From Neptuniibacter marinus (GTDB lineage Bacteria; Pseudomonadota; Gammaproteobacteria; Pseudomonadales; Balneatricaceae): a DNA stretch of 64,000 bases. Below are positions 1 to 8,533 of the stretch, in pieces. Location: contig NZ_LUTR01000006.1 of the NCBI RefSeq assembly GCF_001597725.1, positions 60,906-124,905 of the forward strand. The letters are read 5' to 3'. The notes beneath the pieces were generated by a model that was given only the letters and a program-made list of their open reading frames with translations, was not told where the DNA came from and made no database searches. Both the position numbers and the translations under genes were made by a program. Each line of letters begins with the position of its first letter. Position 1 is the stretch's first letter.

Positions 1-142
1 TCTGATTGCTCCCGATTTTTTCGCATGCGAAATTTTATGAACTACTTAATAACTACAGGGCCATATCTATATATGGTTATTAAAGGTGTATATAGGGGGG
101 TTGTTTAACTTATTGAAATGCAAGAGTTATATTAGCATTGGT

Positions 143-236
143 GTGTACGTTTATGCATAGATTCGTGTATGTTTATGCGTAAAACCGTGTACGTTTATGC
201 GTGGAAATCAATTCATGAGCGTGTACGTTTATGCGT
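143..236 (+). repeat. Iteron-like direct repeat array (4 copies)
   Basis: Four near-identical copies of a 14-16 base unit (consensus gtgtacgtttatgcgt) start at 143, 165, 187 and 221, so the spacings are 22, 22 and 34 bases. Same-face spacing of about two helical turns suggests a protein-binding array, such as plasmid-type iterons or the transposase-binding sites at the ends of IS21- or Tn7-like elements. No replication or transposase gene is visible to the right; a partner gene could lie to the left of the window. Bases 1-515 hold no convincing gene: only this array and the terminator at 331-355 stand out. Confidence 0.6.
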
Positions 237-330
237 GGATAAGTGAGTTGCTAACAGCTAATATCCAGGTTTTGGACACTTTTTCTACAGGGTTGAAAGA
301 AAGTGTTGTTTGGAAGGGATTAGAAATAAA

Positions 331-355
331 AAAGCCACCTGAATGAGGTGGCTTT
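331..355. terminator. Bidirectional rho-independent terminator
   Basis: A 7-bp GC-rich stem (gccacct / aggtggc) with a 5-base loop is flanked by A residues on the left and T residues on the right, extending the pairing to about 10 bp. It lies 160 bases beyond the stop codon of the minus-strand PemK-like gene and could terminate transcription from either side. Confidence 0.7.
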
Positions 356-515
356 TAGAACTTCTTTATGCAGCGGGCCGTTTCCGGCAGAAGCCTCAGT
401 CTAAGCTGCTTTGACCAAGGTCATATCTCTTACTAGGTGCGCTTTCGCGCTCAGGTATAATCTAAGCCATTTTATGGTTTATTGCAAGTAATAGGCTAGC
501 CTAATGGGTATTAGT

Positions 516-1451
516 CTAGGCTAACTCTTCTTCCTCTACTGGAGGAGTGGTAGCTGCCTCTAGATCATCCCACAGCTGTTGATTAGCCTTTCTAAGCTCC
601 TCTATTTCTAGCTCAAGTACTTGTTTACTGGCCTCTAGAGTCTTTACTTCTGACTGGGTCCTATCAAGGTCGTATAGAAAGTTGTTACCACCAACAGCTT
701 TTAAGGCAGCTTTTTTGATTTCAACAACATCGTCATTGCTTAGTTTTTTTTCCAGCCGCTTGTCATACACTTTTCTCTGCCCATTGTAATACCGAAGTGG
801 GAAAAGCCTGTGCCCAGAAACTAGAGTTATACTGGCTGCTTTGGCAAAGCAGACAGGTTCTGAGAACGCAACTAGATCTCCTGGAAGGCTATTGATTTCC
901 ACTACCGTGTTCGAATCTTTGGCTTTAGATTTTGTGCTTAACGGTACTACTAATGCAGGGTCTTGTTTGCTTGATAGTATGACTACCATTCTTCTCTTAA
1001 CCATTTCGAATGGAAGAGGTGAATTGAAATCTTTTATGACCTTTGATCTATTTAATGAGTGGTTTACTTCTTGGTCAAAATATCCAAAGTCGCACTCAGC
1101 AATTCTGCCCCTTATCAACTTTGAGCCGTTGGAACCATGTCGTTCTGATATGGATTCTGTGGAATATGTGACAGGTTCTAGAAAGACTTTGCATAGCGTT
1201 TTGGTAGTAGACTGATTTGTTATGTCTATTGAAACAACTTTCCAAGATTCAGCGCTCTCACTAGTAAACTTTTTCCTGATGAAAATATTCTTATCAGTAG
1301 GGTCGTGAGGCAATTTTATGGTGTCTGAATTGCTAACGATTTCTTTGCTTAGTCTTTTGGAATTAACATTGTTTATGTACTCCGTTACAAATATCGGCAT
1401 GCTTTTCCTTACCATTGTGCTGAGGCTTAATTTCTTAGATATTAACTGCAT
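516..1451 (-). CDS. PemK/MazF-like domain protein with C-terminal coiled coil
   Basis: A 311-residue protein. Residues about 114-235 resemble the PemK/MazF toxin fold: RGRIAECDFGYFD at 114-126, a basic-hydrophobic strand PFEMVKRRMVVILSS at 147-161 and LVVPLST at 167-173, the order seen in mRNA-cleaving MazF-family proteins. The first 110 residues are not recognised. Residues about 263-298 are a charged heptad-like coiled coil (LEASKQVLELEIEELRKANQ), followed by an acidic tail EEEEL. MazF-family toxins are normally 100-130 residues and sit beside an antitoxin gene, but no antitoxin ORF is visible on either side. It could be a stand-alone nuclease, a toxin with a built-in inhibitory tail, or a phage/ICE cargo gene. 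The family call is by motif and is moderate; a downstream Met at residue 13 is an alternative start. Confidence 0.55.
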   Translation of the reverse strand: MQLISKKLSLSTMVRKSMPIFVTEYINNVNSKRLSKEIVSNSDTIKLPHDPTDKNIFIRKKFTSESAESWKVVSIDITNQSTTKTLCKVFLEPVTYSTESISERHGSNGSKLIRGRIAECDFGYFDQEVNHSLNRSKVIKDFNSPLPFEMVKRRMVVILSSKQDPALVVPLSTKSKAKDSNTVVEINSLPGDLVAFSEPVCFAKAASITLVSGHRLFPLRYYNGQRKVYDKRLEKKLSNDDVVEIKKAALKAVGGNNFLYDLDRTQSEVKTLEASKQVLELEIEELRKANQQLWDDLEAATTPPVEEEELA

Positions 1452-1501
1452 ATATTACAGCACAGTTGATCTATTTCTATCTCTGTATTCTGTAGACGAA
1501 T

Positions 1502-1519
1502 GTAACCCTAGAGTAACCC
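1502..1519 (-). promoter_or_regulatory. Tandem GGGTTAC repeats upstream of the PemK-like gene
   Basis: Two direct copies of gtaaccc (1502-1508 and 1513-1519, 11 bases apart) lie 50-70 bases upstream of the 516-1451 gene. The same heptamer forms both arms of the hairpin at 1579-1605. The placement suits an operator for that gene, but the function is inferred only from position and repetition. Confidence 0.3.
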
Positions 1520-1578
1520 AGAGAAAGAGTTAGTTTAGCTTAAGGAGAGGTGTCTGATCTGAGAGGGAGCTGTAAGCT

Positions 1579-1605
1579 ATAGGGTTACTGCTTTTGTAAC
1601 CCTAT
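1579..1605 (-). terminator. Perfect 10-bp hairpin downstream of the tRNA
   Basis: The arms atagggttac (1579-1588) and gtaaccctat (1596-1605) pair perfectly around a 7-base loop. Read on the minus strand this lies about 55 bases past the CCA end of the tRNA and could end its transcript, but no strong U tract follows on that strand. An operator role is the alternative. Confidence 0.4.
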
Positions 1606-1658
1606 GTTTTAGTATTAATGCGGTTTTTTTCTGTAATGTGCTGATTTTAAAGAGAAAA

Positions 1659-1735
1659 TGGTGGGCCTAGCAGGACTCGAACCTGCGACCGATCGATTAT
1701 GAGTCGAGCGCTCTAACCAACTGAGCTATAGGCCC
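1659..1735 (-). tRNA. tRNA with CAU anticodon, probably tRNA-Ile2 (lysidine type)
   Basis: A 77-base cloverleaf on the minus strand with acceptor arms GGGCCTA / TAGGCCC, discriminator A and an encoded CCA, the D-arm motif AGCTCAGTTGGTTAGAGC, anticodon loop CTCATAA and T-arm GGTTCGAGTCC. A CAU anticodon can be Met or the minor Ile tRNA. The anticodon and variable region (GACTCATAATC, GGTCGC) resemble the Ile2 species more than elongator Met, so Ile2 is preferred. It lies next to rpoD. Its 3' end faces the accessory DNA at 1-1600, as expected if the tRNA has served as an integration target. Confidence 0.88.
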
Positions 1736-1762
1736 ATTTTCACTTTTTTCTGTAGCCCTATT

Positions 1763-1803
1763 GATTATGAGTCGAGCGCTCTAACCAACTGAGCTATAGG
1801 CCC
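1763..1803 (-). pseudogene. 5' half-copy of the adjacent tRNA
   Basis: 41 bases are identical to the 5' part of the neighbouring tRNA, from the acceptor 5' strand through the D arm to the anticodon loop, and then the similarity stops. The T arm, acceptor 3' strand and CCA are missing, so it cannot form a tRNA. It is in the same orientation and lies 27 bases upstream of the intact gene. It may be left from a tandem duplication followed by deletion, or from site-specific integration. Confidence 0.85.
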
Positions 1804-1894
1804 TCAGATGCAAGAATTCTCTTGCGAAACCAATACGATATTTATCAAAACTGAGTTTGTATCGTTCGGTTTGAGGTTCTCCTAAAAGGAGAGG

Positions 1895-1927
1895 GCGCCA
1901 ATAATACCTAGTCAGAATCATTGGCGC
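1895..1927 (-). terminator. Candidate rpoD terminator
   Basis: Inverted repeat gcgccaat / attggcgc (8 bp) with a 17-base loop lies 25 bases past the rpoD stop codon. On the minus strand it is followed by a short pyrimidine run (CTCTCCTTTT). The stem is convincing but the loop is long, so confidence is moderate. Confidence 0.5.
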
Positions 1928-1951
1928 AATAGTTTGATTTAAAAGAATTTA

Positions 1952-3760
1952 CTACTCGTCAATAAAGCCGCGTAGATGTTCTGAACGGCTTGGATGACGA
2001 AGCTTACGAAGTGCTTTGGCTTCGATCTGACGAATACGTTCACGGGTTACATCAAACTGTTTACCAACCTCTTCAAGGGTGTGATCGGTATTCATCTCAA
2101 TGCCGAAACGCATGCGCAGTACTTTAGATTCACGTACAGTAAGTCCAGCAAGTACTTCGCGGGTTGCTTCACGTAGCCCTTCGCCAGTTGCGGAGTCTAC
2201 AGGTGAAGAGATGGTGATATCTTCAATGAAATCACCTAGGCTTGAGTCTTCGTCGTCACCGATCGGTGTTTCCATTGAGATTGGCTCTTTAGCAATCTTC
2301 AATACTTTGCGTACTTTATCTTCAGGCATCTCCATGCGTTCTGCGAGTTCTTCAGGTGTCGCTTCACGACCCATCTCTTGTAGCATCTGGCGGGAAATAC
2401 GGTTCAGTTTATTGATCGTTTCGATCATATGAACTGGAATACGAATAGTACGCGCTTGGTCGGCAATCGATCGCGTAATCGCCTGACGAATCCACCAAGT
2501 CGCATAGGTTGAGAACTTATAACCGCGGCGATATTCAAATTTATCAACTGCTTTCATAAGACCGATGTTACCTTCTTGAATGAGATCCAAGAACTGTAAG
2601 CCACGGTTGGTGTATTTTTTGGCGATGGAGATTACAAGACGAAGGTTAGCTTCAACCATCTCTTTTTTCGCGCGGCGAGCACGTGCTTCGCCAATAGACA
2701 TAGCGCGGTTGATCTCTTTGATCTCGGTTAAACTAATACCTGTTTCGTTTTCAGTTTGAATCAGTTTGCGTTGCGCGCGTTTAAGTTCAATCAAGTTTGT
2801 TTTGATTGCACGTGCATAGTCATTTGATGACTCAATAACAGAGGTGAACCATTCAGGGTTCGTTTCGTTACCTGGGAATTCTTTTATAAACATTTTACGC
2901 GGCATTTTTGCGCGCTGTGTACAGATGCGCATAATGATGCGTTCTTGTCGGCGTACATTTTCTATTGTGGAGCGTACTCTATCAACAAGGGCTTCATAGT
3001 ATCGAGGCGATAGCTTGATAGGTGAAAAGACTTCACCTAATGCGTCTTGCGCTTTACGGTACTCTTTAGTGCCACGACCATGTTTTTCTACTACATCTTT
3101 TAAGGTGATAAGGTGTTCACGAACCAAACTAAAGCGACGTGCGGCTTCTTCTGGATCTGGGCCTTTTTCTTTCTCTTCCTCATCGTCGTCATCGTCTTCA
3201 CTTGATGCAACAGGGCCTGGTGGAGGTATAACATCATCGTCATCAGCATCTATATAGCCACTAAAGATATCGCTTAGGCGACCTTCTTCGGCAATAGTTA
3301 AGTCATAGGCTTCGATAATTGCATCAACGGTGCCGGGGAAGCATGCTACAGCAGACATAACTTCGCGCAGGCCTTCCTCGATGCGTTTTGCAATGCTGAT
3401 CTCGCCTTCTCGGGTCAGCAGCTCAACAGTACCCATTTCACGCATGTACATGCGGACGGGATCTGTTGTGCGGCCAGCGTCTGATTCTACGGCTGCTAAT
3501 GCTGCAACGGCTTCTTCATCGGCTTCTACCTCGGCCGAATCGCCCTCGGTCATTAGAAGTGTTTCTGCATCCGGAGCTTCTTCTGACACGGAGATACCCA
3601 TGTCATTAATCATACGGATGATATCTTCTACTTGATCCGGATCGGCAATGTCCTGAGGTAGGTGGTCATTGACTTCAGAGTAGGTAAGGTAGCCTTGTTC
3701 CTTACCACGCGCGATCAATTCCTTGAGGCGAGACTGCTGTTGCTGAGAAGTATCGGACAT
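1952..3760 (-). CDS. rpoD: RNA polymerase primary sigma factor RpoD (sigma-70)
   Basis: 602 residues, close to the usual 610-617 in gammaproteobacteria. It directs core RNA polymerase to housekeeping promoters. Region 1.1 is at the N terminus ([20 protein letters not shown]). Region 1.2 carries [17 protein letters not shown] very acidic non-conserved stretch ([13 protein letters not shown]) lies near residue 190. Region 2 has the core-binding and -10 recognition helix ([17 protein letters not shown]), and region 4 ends with the -35 recognition helix [17 protein letters not shown]. It is the last gene of the rpsU-yqeY-dnaG-rpoD block. The 203-base gap after dnaG leaves room for its own promoter, as in the E. 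coli operon. Confidence 0.98.
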   Translation of the reverse strand: MSDTSQQQQSRLKELIARGKEQGYLTYSEVNDHLPQDIADPDQVEDIIRMINDMGISVSEEAPDAETLLMTEGDSAEVEADEEAVAALAAVESDAGRTTDPVRMYMREMGTVELLTREGEISIAKRIEEGLREVMSAVACFPGTVDAIIEAYDLTIAEEGRLSDIFSGYIDADDDDVIPPPGPVASSEDDDDDEEEKEKGPDPEEAARRFSLVREHLITLKDVVEKHGRGTKEYRKAQDALGEVFSPIKLSPRYYEALVDRVRSTIENVRRQERIIMRICTQRAKMPRKMFIKEFPGNETNPEWFTSVIESSNDYARAIKTNLIELKRAQRKLIQTENETGISLTEIKEINRAMSIGEARARRAKKEMVEANLRLVISIAKKYTNRGLQFLDLIQEGNIGLMKAVDKFEYRRGYKFSTYATWWIRQAITRSIADQARTIRIPVHMIETINKLNRISRQMLQEMGREATPEELAERMEMPEDKVRKVLKIAKEPISMETPIGDDEDSSLGDFIEDITISSPVDSATGEGLREATREVLAGLTVRESKVLRMRFGIEMNTDHTLEEVGKQFDVTRERIRQIEAKALRKLRHPSRSEHLRGFIDE

Positions 3761-3963
3761 AAGACCCTGTGACTTGAAAAAATGGATGAAAATTTGAGCA
3801 GGCCATTATAACGATGAAGTATCTAATTTGCTAGGGGAAAGGCCATGCTTGTTTTATTGAATTACCTGTTAAAAATAGACTATATTCAGCAACTTGCTGT
3901 AAAAATCCTGTAATTCGTTAACTAATATGGTGCCGGTGAGAGGTTTTTTCAAGGGCGGTGGGG

Positions 3964-5922
3964 TTAATCTTTTACGATATTTTTCAACTGATGAGTCTTT
4001 TGTAGCTTCTGCGCGAGTAGTAGTTTTTCTTCTTTGCTGAGCTGGTGTTTTTTCTGGATGGCTGAGATCTCAAGTTCCAGTGCCTTTAGCTCTAATCCGT
4101 GTTGAGAGTCCTTTAAGTATAGACGTGCATCGTTTTCTGAATGTATTTCTAAAGAGGTAGATATCTCGTAAAGGTTGATGATGGTTTGTGAGAGCTTCTC
4201 ATCTTCTCGCCAGTCCACGGCTAATTGCCCAAGTGTGGCGTTTGGGTTGGAAGAGTAGTAGTCGATAAGCTGAATCAGTAGTTTTATATCTTGTTCTTCA
4301 GATAGTTTTAACCCTTCGGGGAACTGGTGAGCGCTGGCAAGTTGTGGGTAATGTAGCAGTAGAGCAATTAATTTAGCAGCAAAAGATAGCTCGGTGTTAC
4401 TTGGACGTTGTTGATATGGCCTTAAGCTTTTTTTAACGTTATTGCCGTTGAATTCATCCCTGTTATGGGGTGAGTAAGTATTTACTGTATCGTAATCATG
4501 CCTTTCGCTATCGGCGTAGTGTGCATGATCGTTTGGCTGATAGTCATATTCACTGTATGTATTTTCAGTCTGAGCTGACGGGCTTGCTTGAGGGGTGTTG
4601 GGTGTGATGGCTTCATGGAAGTTGACGGTTGTTTGCAGCTGTTCCAGGGATAAGTTAGTCAGTTCACATATTTTGTCGAGCATCATCTGTTGTAATAAGC
4701 TAGGGCGCATGGCGTTGATTGCTGGTAGTACTTCGGTACTAAATCGCGCGCGCCCATCCATGCTATCTAAATCCGCATTTTCTGAGTAGCTTTTAAAAAA
4801 GAATTCCGACAAAGGTTGTGCTTTTGAGAGTCTCTCGCTAAATGCAACTTCACCTTCCTGCCTGACTAAGCTATCAGGGTCTTCACCTTCAGGTAAGAAG
4901 AGAAAACGAGCCTCTTTGCCATCTTCGATTACGGGCATAGTTGTTTTAAGTGCGCGTACTGCAGCTTCACGCCCTGCGTTATCCCCATCAAAGCAAAAGA
5001 TGATTTCGGGGACAATTTTAAAGAGTCGCTCTAGGTGTTGATCCGTTGTTGCTGTGCCTAGAGTCGCTACGGCATAGTGGATCCCATATTGTGCTAAGCC
5101 GACAACATCCATGTAACCTTCAACAATGATCAGTCTATCTAGTTTGCTGTTATGTTTTCGAGCTTCATAAAGACCGTAAAGCTCTCGGCTTTTATGGAAG
5201 GTTGGTGTCTCGGGTGAGTTAAGGTATTTAGGTTTATCATCTCCGAGTACGCGTCCACCAAAACCGATTGTTCTGCCCCGTTGATCTCTAATTGGGAACA
5301 TAATGCGATTGCGGAATCGATCGTAGCGGCTATCTCTCTCCTCATTGTGGATAAGCATGCCGGCTTCTTCTAGCCGCTTTGCTTTCTCTAAATCGCCATC
5401 GGTTAGGTGGGTAAGTAGATTATCCCAACCGGAAGGTGCGAAGCCGATAGAAAAGGCTTTGGCTGCTTGTCCGCTTAGTCCGCGAGATTTGAGGTAGTTT
5501 ACTGCATCTGTGCGGGTGTCGTTGTTGCGGAGCTGTTCTTCATAATAGGTGGTAGCAGCGTCAAGAAGTGTGTATAGCGTTTTTAGTTGCTGGTCTTTTT
5601 CCCGTTGGTGGGGAGAATCGTCGCGGGGTACTTCCATTCCGGCGGTTTTTGCGAGTTCTTCAACCGCTTCTGGGAAACTGATGTTCTCGTAATCCATAAG
5701 AAACCCAAGGGCGTTGCCGCCTGCGCCACAGCCAAAACAGTAGTAAAACTGTTTTTCTTGATTGGCTGAAAAGGAGGGGGTTTTTTCTTTATGGAATGGA
5801 CAAAGTCCTGAGTAGTTTTTTCCAGCTCGTTTTAGCTTTTGAACACGTCCATCTAGCACGTCAATGATGTTAACGCGTGCTAAAAGGTCATCAATAAAAC
5901 TTTGTGGAATGCGTCCGGCCAT
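3964..5922 (-). CDS. dnaG: DNA primase DnaG
   Basis: 652 residues, somewhat longer than E. coli DnaG (581). It makes RNA primers at the replication fork together with DnaB. The zinc-binding domain has C41, H44, C62 and C65 (CPFH...CFGC). The TOPRIM catalytic core has the EGYMD motif and the FDGDNAGREAA acidic motif. The extra length is mostly a hydrophilic linker around residues 445-500, rich in N, D, S, H and Y, between the core and the C-terminal helicase-binding domain. It lies 32 bases downstream of yqeY in the macromolecular-synthesis operon. Confidence 0.98.
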   Translation of the reverse strand: MAGRIPQSFIDDLLARVNIIDVLDGRVQKLKRAGKNYSGLCPFHKEKTPSFSANQEKQFYYCFGCGAGGNALGFLMDYENISFPEAVEELAKTAGMEVPRDDSPHQREKDQQLKTLYTLLDAATTYYEEQLRNNDTRTDAVNYLKSRGLSGQAAKAFSIGFAPSGWDNLLTHLTDGDLEKAKRLEEAGMLIHNEERDSRYDRFRNRIMFPIRDQRGRTIGFGGRVLGDDKPKYLNSPETPTFHKSRELYGLYEARKHNSKLDRLIIVEGYMDVVGLAQYGIHYAVATLGTATTDQHLERLFKIVPEIIFCFDGDNAGREAAVRALKTTMPVIEDGKEARFLFLPEGEDPDSLVRQEGEVAFSERLSKAQPLSEFFFKSYSENADLDSMDGRARFSTEVLPAINAMRPSLLQQMMLDKICELTNLSLEQLQTTVNFHEAITPNTPQASPSAQTENTYSEYDYQPNDHAHYADSERHDYDTVNTYSPHNRDEFNGNNVKKSLRPYQQRPSNTELSFAAKLIALLLHYPQLASAHQFPEGLKLSEEQDIKLLIQLIDYYSSNPNATLGQLAVDWREDEKLSQTIINLYEISTSLEIHSENDARLYLKDSQHGLELKALELEISAIQKKHQLSKEEKLLLAQKLQKTHQLKNIVKD

Positions 5923-5954
5923 ATTATTAGCTGCTGAATATATTCAGCGGCAGT

Positions 5955-6404
5955 TTAGCTGGATAATTGCGATTTGACGAGCTTGGAGATAATTCCCATA
6001 TCGGCGCGACCTTGTACCTGAGGCTTGATGAGCCCCATTACTTTACCCATGTCTTGCATGGATTGTGCGCCAGATTCTTCCGCAGCTTTTTTGACAATAG
6101 CTGCTACTTCTTCTTCGGTAAGCGGTTGCGGCAGGAAAGTTTTAATCACCTCCAACTCCCGTCGCTCAGCATCTACAAGATCCATGCGTGCCGCTTCTTC
6201 AAATTGCGAGATAGAGTCGCGGCGCTGTTTAGACATTTTGTCTAGCACCGTAAGAACTCGGGTATCATCCAGCTCAATGCGTTCATCAATTTCGATGCGT
6301 TTGAGTTCGGCTAACATCATGCGAATAGTGCTTAAGCGTTCCTTATCTTTGGCACGCATTGCAGCTTTCATCTCGGTAGTGATTTGCTGCTTAAGCTCTG
6401 ACAT
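5955..6404 (-). CDS. yqeY: GatB/YqeY domain protein
   Basis: 149 residues, all of it the YqeY/GatB-tail helical domain: an N-terminal helical part with LSTIRMMLAELKRIEI, and a C-terminal part with TFLPQPLTEEEVAAIV and GKVMGLIKPQVQGRADM, the hallmark segment of the family. The homologous tail of GatB binds tRNA in the amidotransferase; the free-standing protein has no settled function. Its place between rpsU and dnaG is common in Pseudomonas-like genomes and absent in E. coli. Confidence 0.93.
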   Translation of the reverse strand: MSELKQQITTEMKAAMRAKDKERLSTIRMMLAELKRIEIDERIELDDTRVLTVLDKMSKQRRDSISQFEEAARMDLVDAERRELEVIKTFLPQPLTEEEVAAIVKKAAEESGAQSMQDMGKVMGLIKPQVQGRADMGIISKLVKSQLSS

Positions 6405-6451
6405 GACTCACCTCTAATTACCTGAATGGGATCTAATGTATATCTCGTGTA

Positions 6452-6667
6452 TTAGTACAAGCGTACGCGACGTGCGTTTTCGCGAGATACTTTTTTAGCG
6501 TGACGTTTAACAGCTGCTGCTGCTTTACGTTTACGTACAGATGTTGGCTTCTCGTAGAATTCACGACGACGAACTTCAGCTAATACACCTGCTTTTTCGC
6601 AAGAACGTTTGAAGCGACGTAGAGCTACATCAAATGGCTCGTTTTCTTTAACTTTTACAGCTGGCAT
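6452..6667 (-). CDS. rpsU: 30S ribosomal protein S21
   Basis: 71 residues, the family length. The sequence is strongly basic with the typical start [21 protein letters not shown] and a lysine/arginine-rich tail ending RRVRLY. S21 binds the 30S subunit near the anti-Shine-Dalgarno end of 16S rRNA. It is the first gene of the rpsU-yqeY-dnaG-rpoD block. A strong hairpin in the leader at 6711-6741 may control entry of polymerase into the operon. Confidence 0.98.
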   Translation of the reverse strand: MPAVKVKENEPFDVALRRFKRSCEKAGVLAEVRRREFYEKPTSVRKRKAAAAVKRHAKKVSRENARRVRLY

Positions 6668-6710
6668 GTTTTAACAAACCCTATAAATTGTTGAGTTAAA
6701 TGCAATAAAA

Positions 6711-6741
6711 CTTGCCATAAAACAGACGGTTTTATGGCAAG
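6711..6741 (-). promoter_or_regulatory. Attenuator-like hairpin in the rpsU leader
   Basis: A perfect 13-bp inverted repeat (cttgccataaaac / gttttatggcaag) with a 5-base loop. On the minus strand the second arm is followed at once by TTTTATT, so it has the form of a rho-independent terminator 44 bases before the rpsU start codon. It could attenuate the operon or end an upstream transcript. No minus-strand gene lies just upstream, which favours a leader role. Confidence 0.5.
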
Positions 6742-6876
6742 GCGCAAAATTCTATTCCTTTCGCTAAGTTAAGTAAAGCAGTTAATGCCGCTTTGCGCTA
6801 TTTTATGTGCAGGTCGTGGATGGCAAGGGTATAATGCGCGCAAACCTCTATTGGTCTTAAGGTGAGTGAGTCCAGA

Positions 6877-7905
6877 ATGCGCGTATTGGGAATTGAAACA
6901 TCTTGTGATGAAACGGGTGTTGCTATTTATGATAGTGAACAAGGGTTGTTAGGAGATGTCTTATATAGCCAAGTAAAAATGCATGCTGAGTATGGTGGTG
7001 TAGTACCTGAATTGGCGTCCCGGGATCATGTGCGTAAGCTGTTACCTCTACTTGATGAAGTGTTTCAAAAAGCGGGCGTAAAAAAAGGCGATGTTGATGC
7101 AATTGCTTATACATCAGGTCCTGGGCTGATCGGAGCACTGATGGTAGGGGCATCAACAGGACGAGCTTTGGCGTTGGCTTGGGGTATACCTGCTATAGGT
7201 GTACATCATATGGAAGGGCACCTGTTGGCGCCTATGCTTGAAGAAACGCCACCATCTTTTCCTTTTGTAGCTTTGCTCGTGTCAGGAGGCCATACCCAAC
7301 TAGTTCAAGTGGATGGTATAGGTCAATACTCCCTGCTTGGAGAGTCTTTAGATGATGCTGCCGGTGAGGCTTTTGATAAGGCAGCTAAAATGCTTGGACT
7401 TGATTATCCTGGTGGCCCTTTGGTTGCCAAGCATGCCTTGCGGGGTGACCGCACGCGTTTTCGTTTTCCCCGACCAATGGTTGATCGCCCCGGTATGGAT
7501 ATGAGTTTTTCAGGACTTAAAACGTATACGTTGAATACCAGTAATGATCATCGCGATGAGAATGGATATATTGACGAACAAACTATCTGTGATATTGCAT
7601 CAGCTTTTGAAGAGGCAGTGGTCGATACGTTAGCGATTAAATGTAAACGGGCTCTGCAGCATACGGGCTTTAAACAACTGATTATTGCGGGTGGTGTTAG
7701 TGCTAATCAGCGATTGCGTGAACGACTGGAAGAGATGGTGCTGAAAGAACGAGCTGAATTATTTTATGCGCGTCCTGAGTTTTGTACTGATAATGGTGCG
7801 ATGATCGCTTATGCAGGTTGTCAACGATTAATGGCAGGACAGCAGAGTGGCTTGGAAATAATTACCAAACCCCGTTGGCCATTAGATACGCTTGCTGCGT
7901 TATAG
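6877..7905 (+). CDS. tsaD: tRNA N6-adenosine threonylcarbamoyltransferase TsaD
   Basis: 342 residues from the ATG at 6877 ([19 protein letters not shown], the standard family start). A GTG at 6862 would add five residues, but the AAGGTGAG Shine-Dalgarno-like stretch suits the ATG. TsaD transfers the threonylcarbamoyl group to A37 of ANN-decoding tRNAs with TsaB and TsaE. The iron-binding HMEGH motif ([11 protein letters not shown]), the VSGGHTQLV nucleotide-binding loop and the [13 protein letters not shown] and [11 protein letters not shown] motifs are present. It is divergent from rpsU, the usual arrangement. Confidence 0.97.
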   Translation: MRVLGIETSCDETGVAIYDSEQGLLGDVLYSQVKMHAEYGGVVPELASRDHVRKLLPLLDEVFQKAGVKKGDVDAIAYTSGPGLIGALMVGASTGRALALAWGIPAIGVHHMEGHLLAPMLEETPPSFPFVALLVSGGHTQLVQVDGIGQYSLLGESLDDAAGEAFDKAAKMLGLDYPGGPLVAKHALRGDRTRFRFPRPMVDRPGMDMSFSGLKTYTLNTSNDHRDENGYIDEQTICDIASAFEEAVVDTLAIKCKRALQHTGFKQLIIAGGVSANQRLRERLEEMVLKERAELFYARPEFCTDNGAMIAYAGCQRLMAGQQSGLEIITKPRWPLDTLAAL

Positions 7906-7924
7906 GTAGGATCTTAGCTTGCAC

Positions 7925-8512
7925 CTAAAAACGAGGTTCTTTACCTTGTAGCAAGTTTCTTATATTTCTTCGGTGACTGAGTAAAAGTAAGACTGAGATC
8001 ACTAATATCACGGGAAGGTAGGCTGGTGCGGCCAGCCAAACGAGTATAGGGGTGACTAGGACGGTAGCAATTGACCCCATTGAGGCTGTTCGGCTTAGAG
8101 CGAAAATGAGGCACCACACGAATGTTTGCAGTATGGCGATTGGCCAAAATAGGCTTACGCATACCCCAAGTGCTGTGGCTATGCCTTTGCCTCCCCGAAA
8201 TGAAGAAAACAAAGGGAATAGGTGCCCTATTACAGCGGCTAGGGCACATAATGATTGTTCAGTGCTAGGTAGTTGTAAAATGGAGCAAGGTAAAAGTGCT
8301 AAGATGCCTTTGCCTACGTCGCCTGCAAGAGTGGCGAGTGCCCCTTTACGTGAGCCTATACGGAGTACATTGGTTGTTCCAGGATTGCCTGAGCCCTGTT
8401 TTCGAGGGTCGGAAATATTTAATGCGTGACAAACAAGTACGGCTGTGGGGATAGAGCCCCAAAGATAGGCTAAAAAAACTAGTCCAATGGTGATTAAGCC
8501 AGTATCGGTCAT
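7925..8512 (-). CDS. plsY: Acyl-phosphate:glycerol-3-phosphate acyltransferase PlsY
   Basis: 195 residues, a multi-pass inner-membrane protein of about five hydrophobic segments. PlsY makes lysophosphatidic acid from acyl-phosphate. Family motifs are seen: SGNPGTTNVLRIGSRKGA in the first cytoplasmic loop, FRGGKGIATALG (phosphate-binding) in the second and SHRRNIRNLLQGKEPRF at the C terminus. It is divergent from folB with only 21 bases between the start codons, so the two genes' control sites must extend into each other's coding sequence. Confidence 0.97.
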   Translation of the reverse strand: MTDTGLITIGLVFLAYLWGSIPTAVLVCHALNISDPRKQGSGNPGTTNVLRIGSRKGALATLAGDVGKGILALLPCSILQLPSTEQSLCALAAVIGHLFPLFSSFRGGKGIATALGVCVSLFWPIAILQTFVWCLIFALSRTASMGSIATVLVTPILVWLAAPAYLPVILVISVLLLLSHRRNIRNLLQGKEPRF

Positions 8513-8533
8513 TATCAGTCCAAGAGTAGAGTT

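Noticed and set aside
143..236. CRISPR array
   Set aside because: The repeat unit is only about 15 bases with 6-8 base spacers (one of about 18), far shorter than CRISPR spacers, and no cas gene is near.
841..1533. Plus-strand ORFs (124 and 71 residues) over the PemK-like gene
   Set aside because: They are antisense shadows of the minus-strand gene, without ribosome sites or recognisable motifs; one could be mistaken for an antitoxin but does not resemble one.
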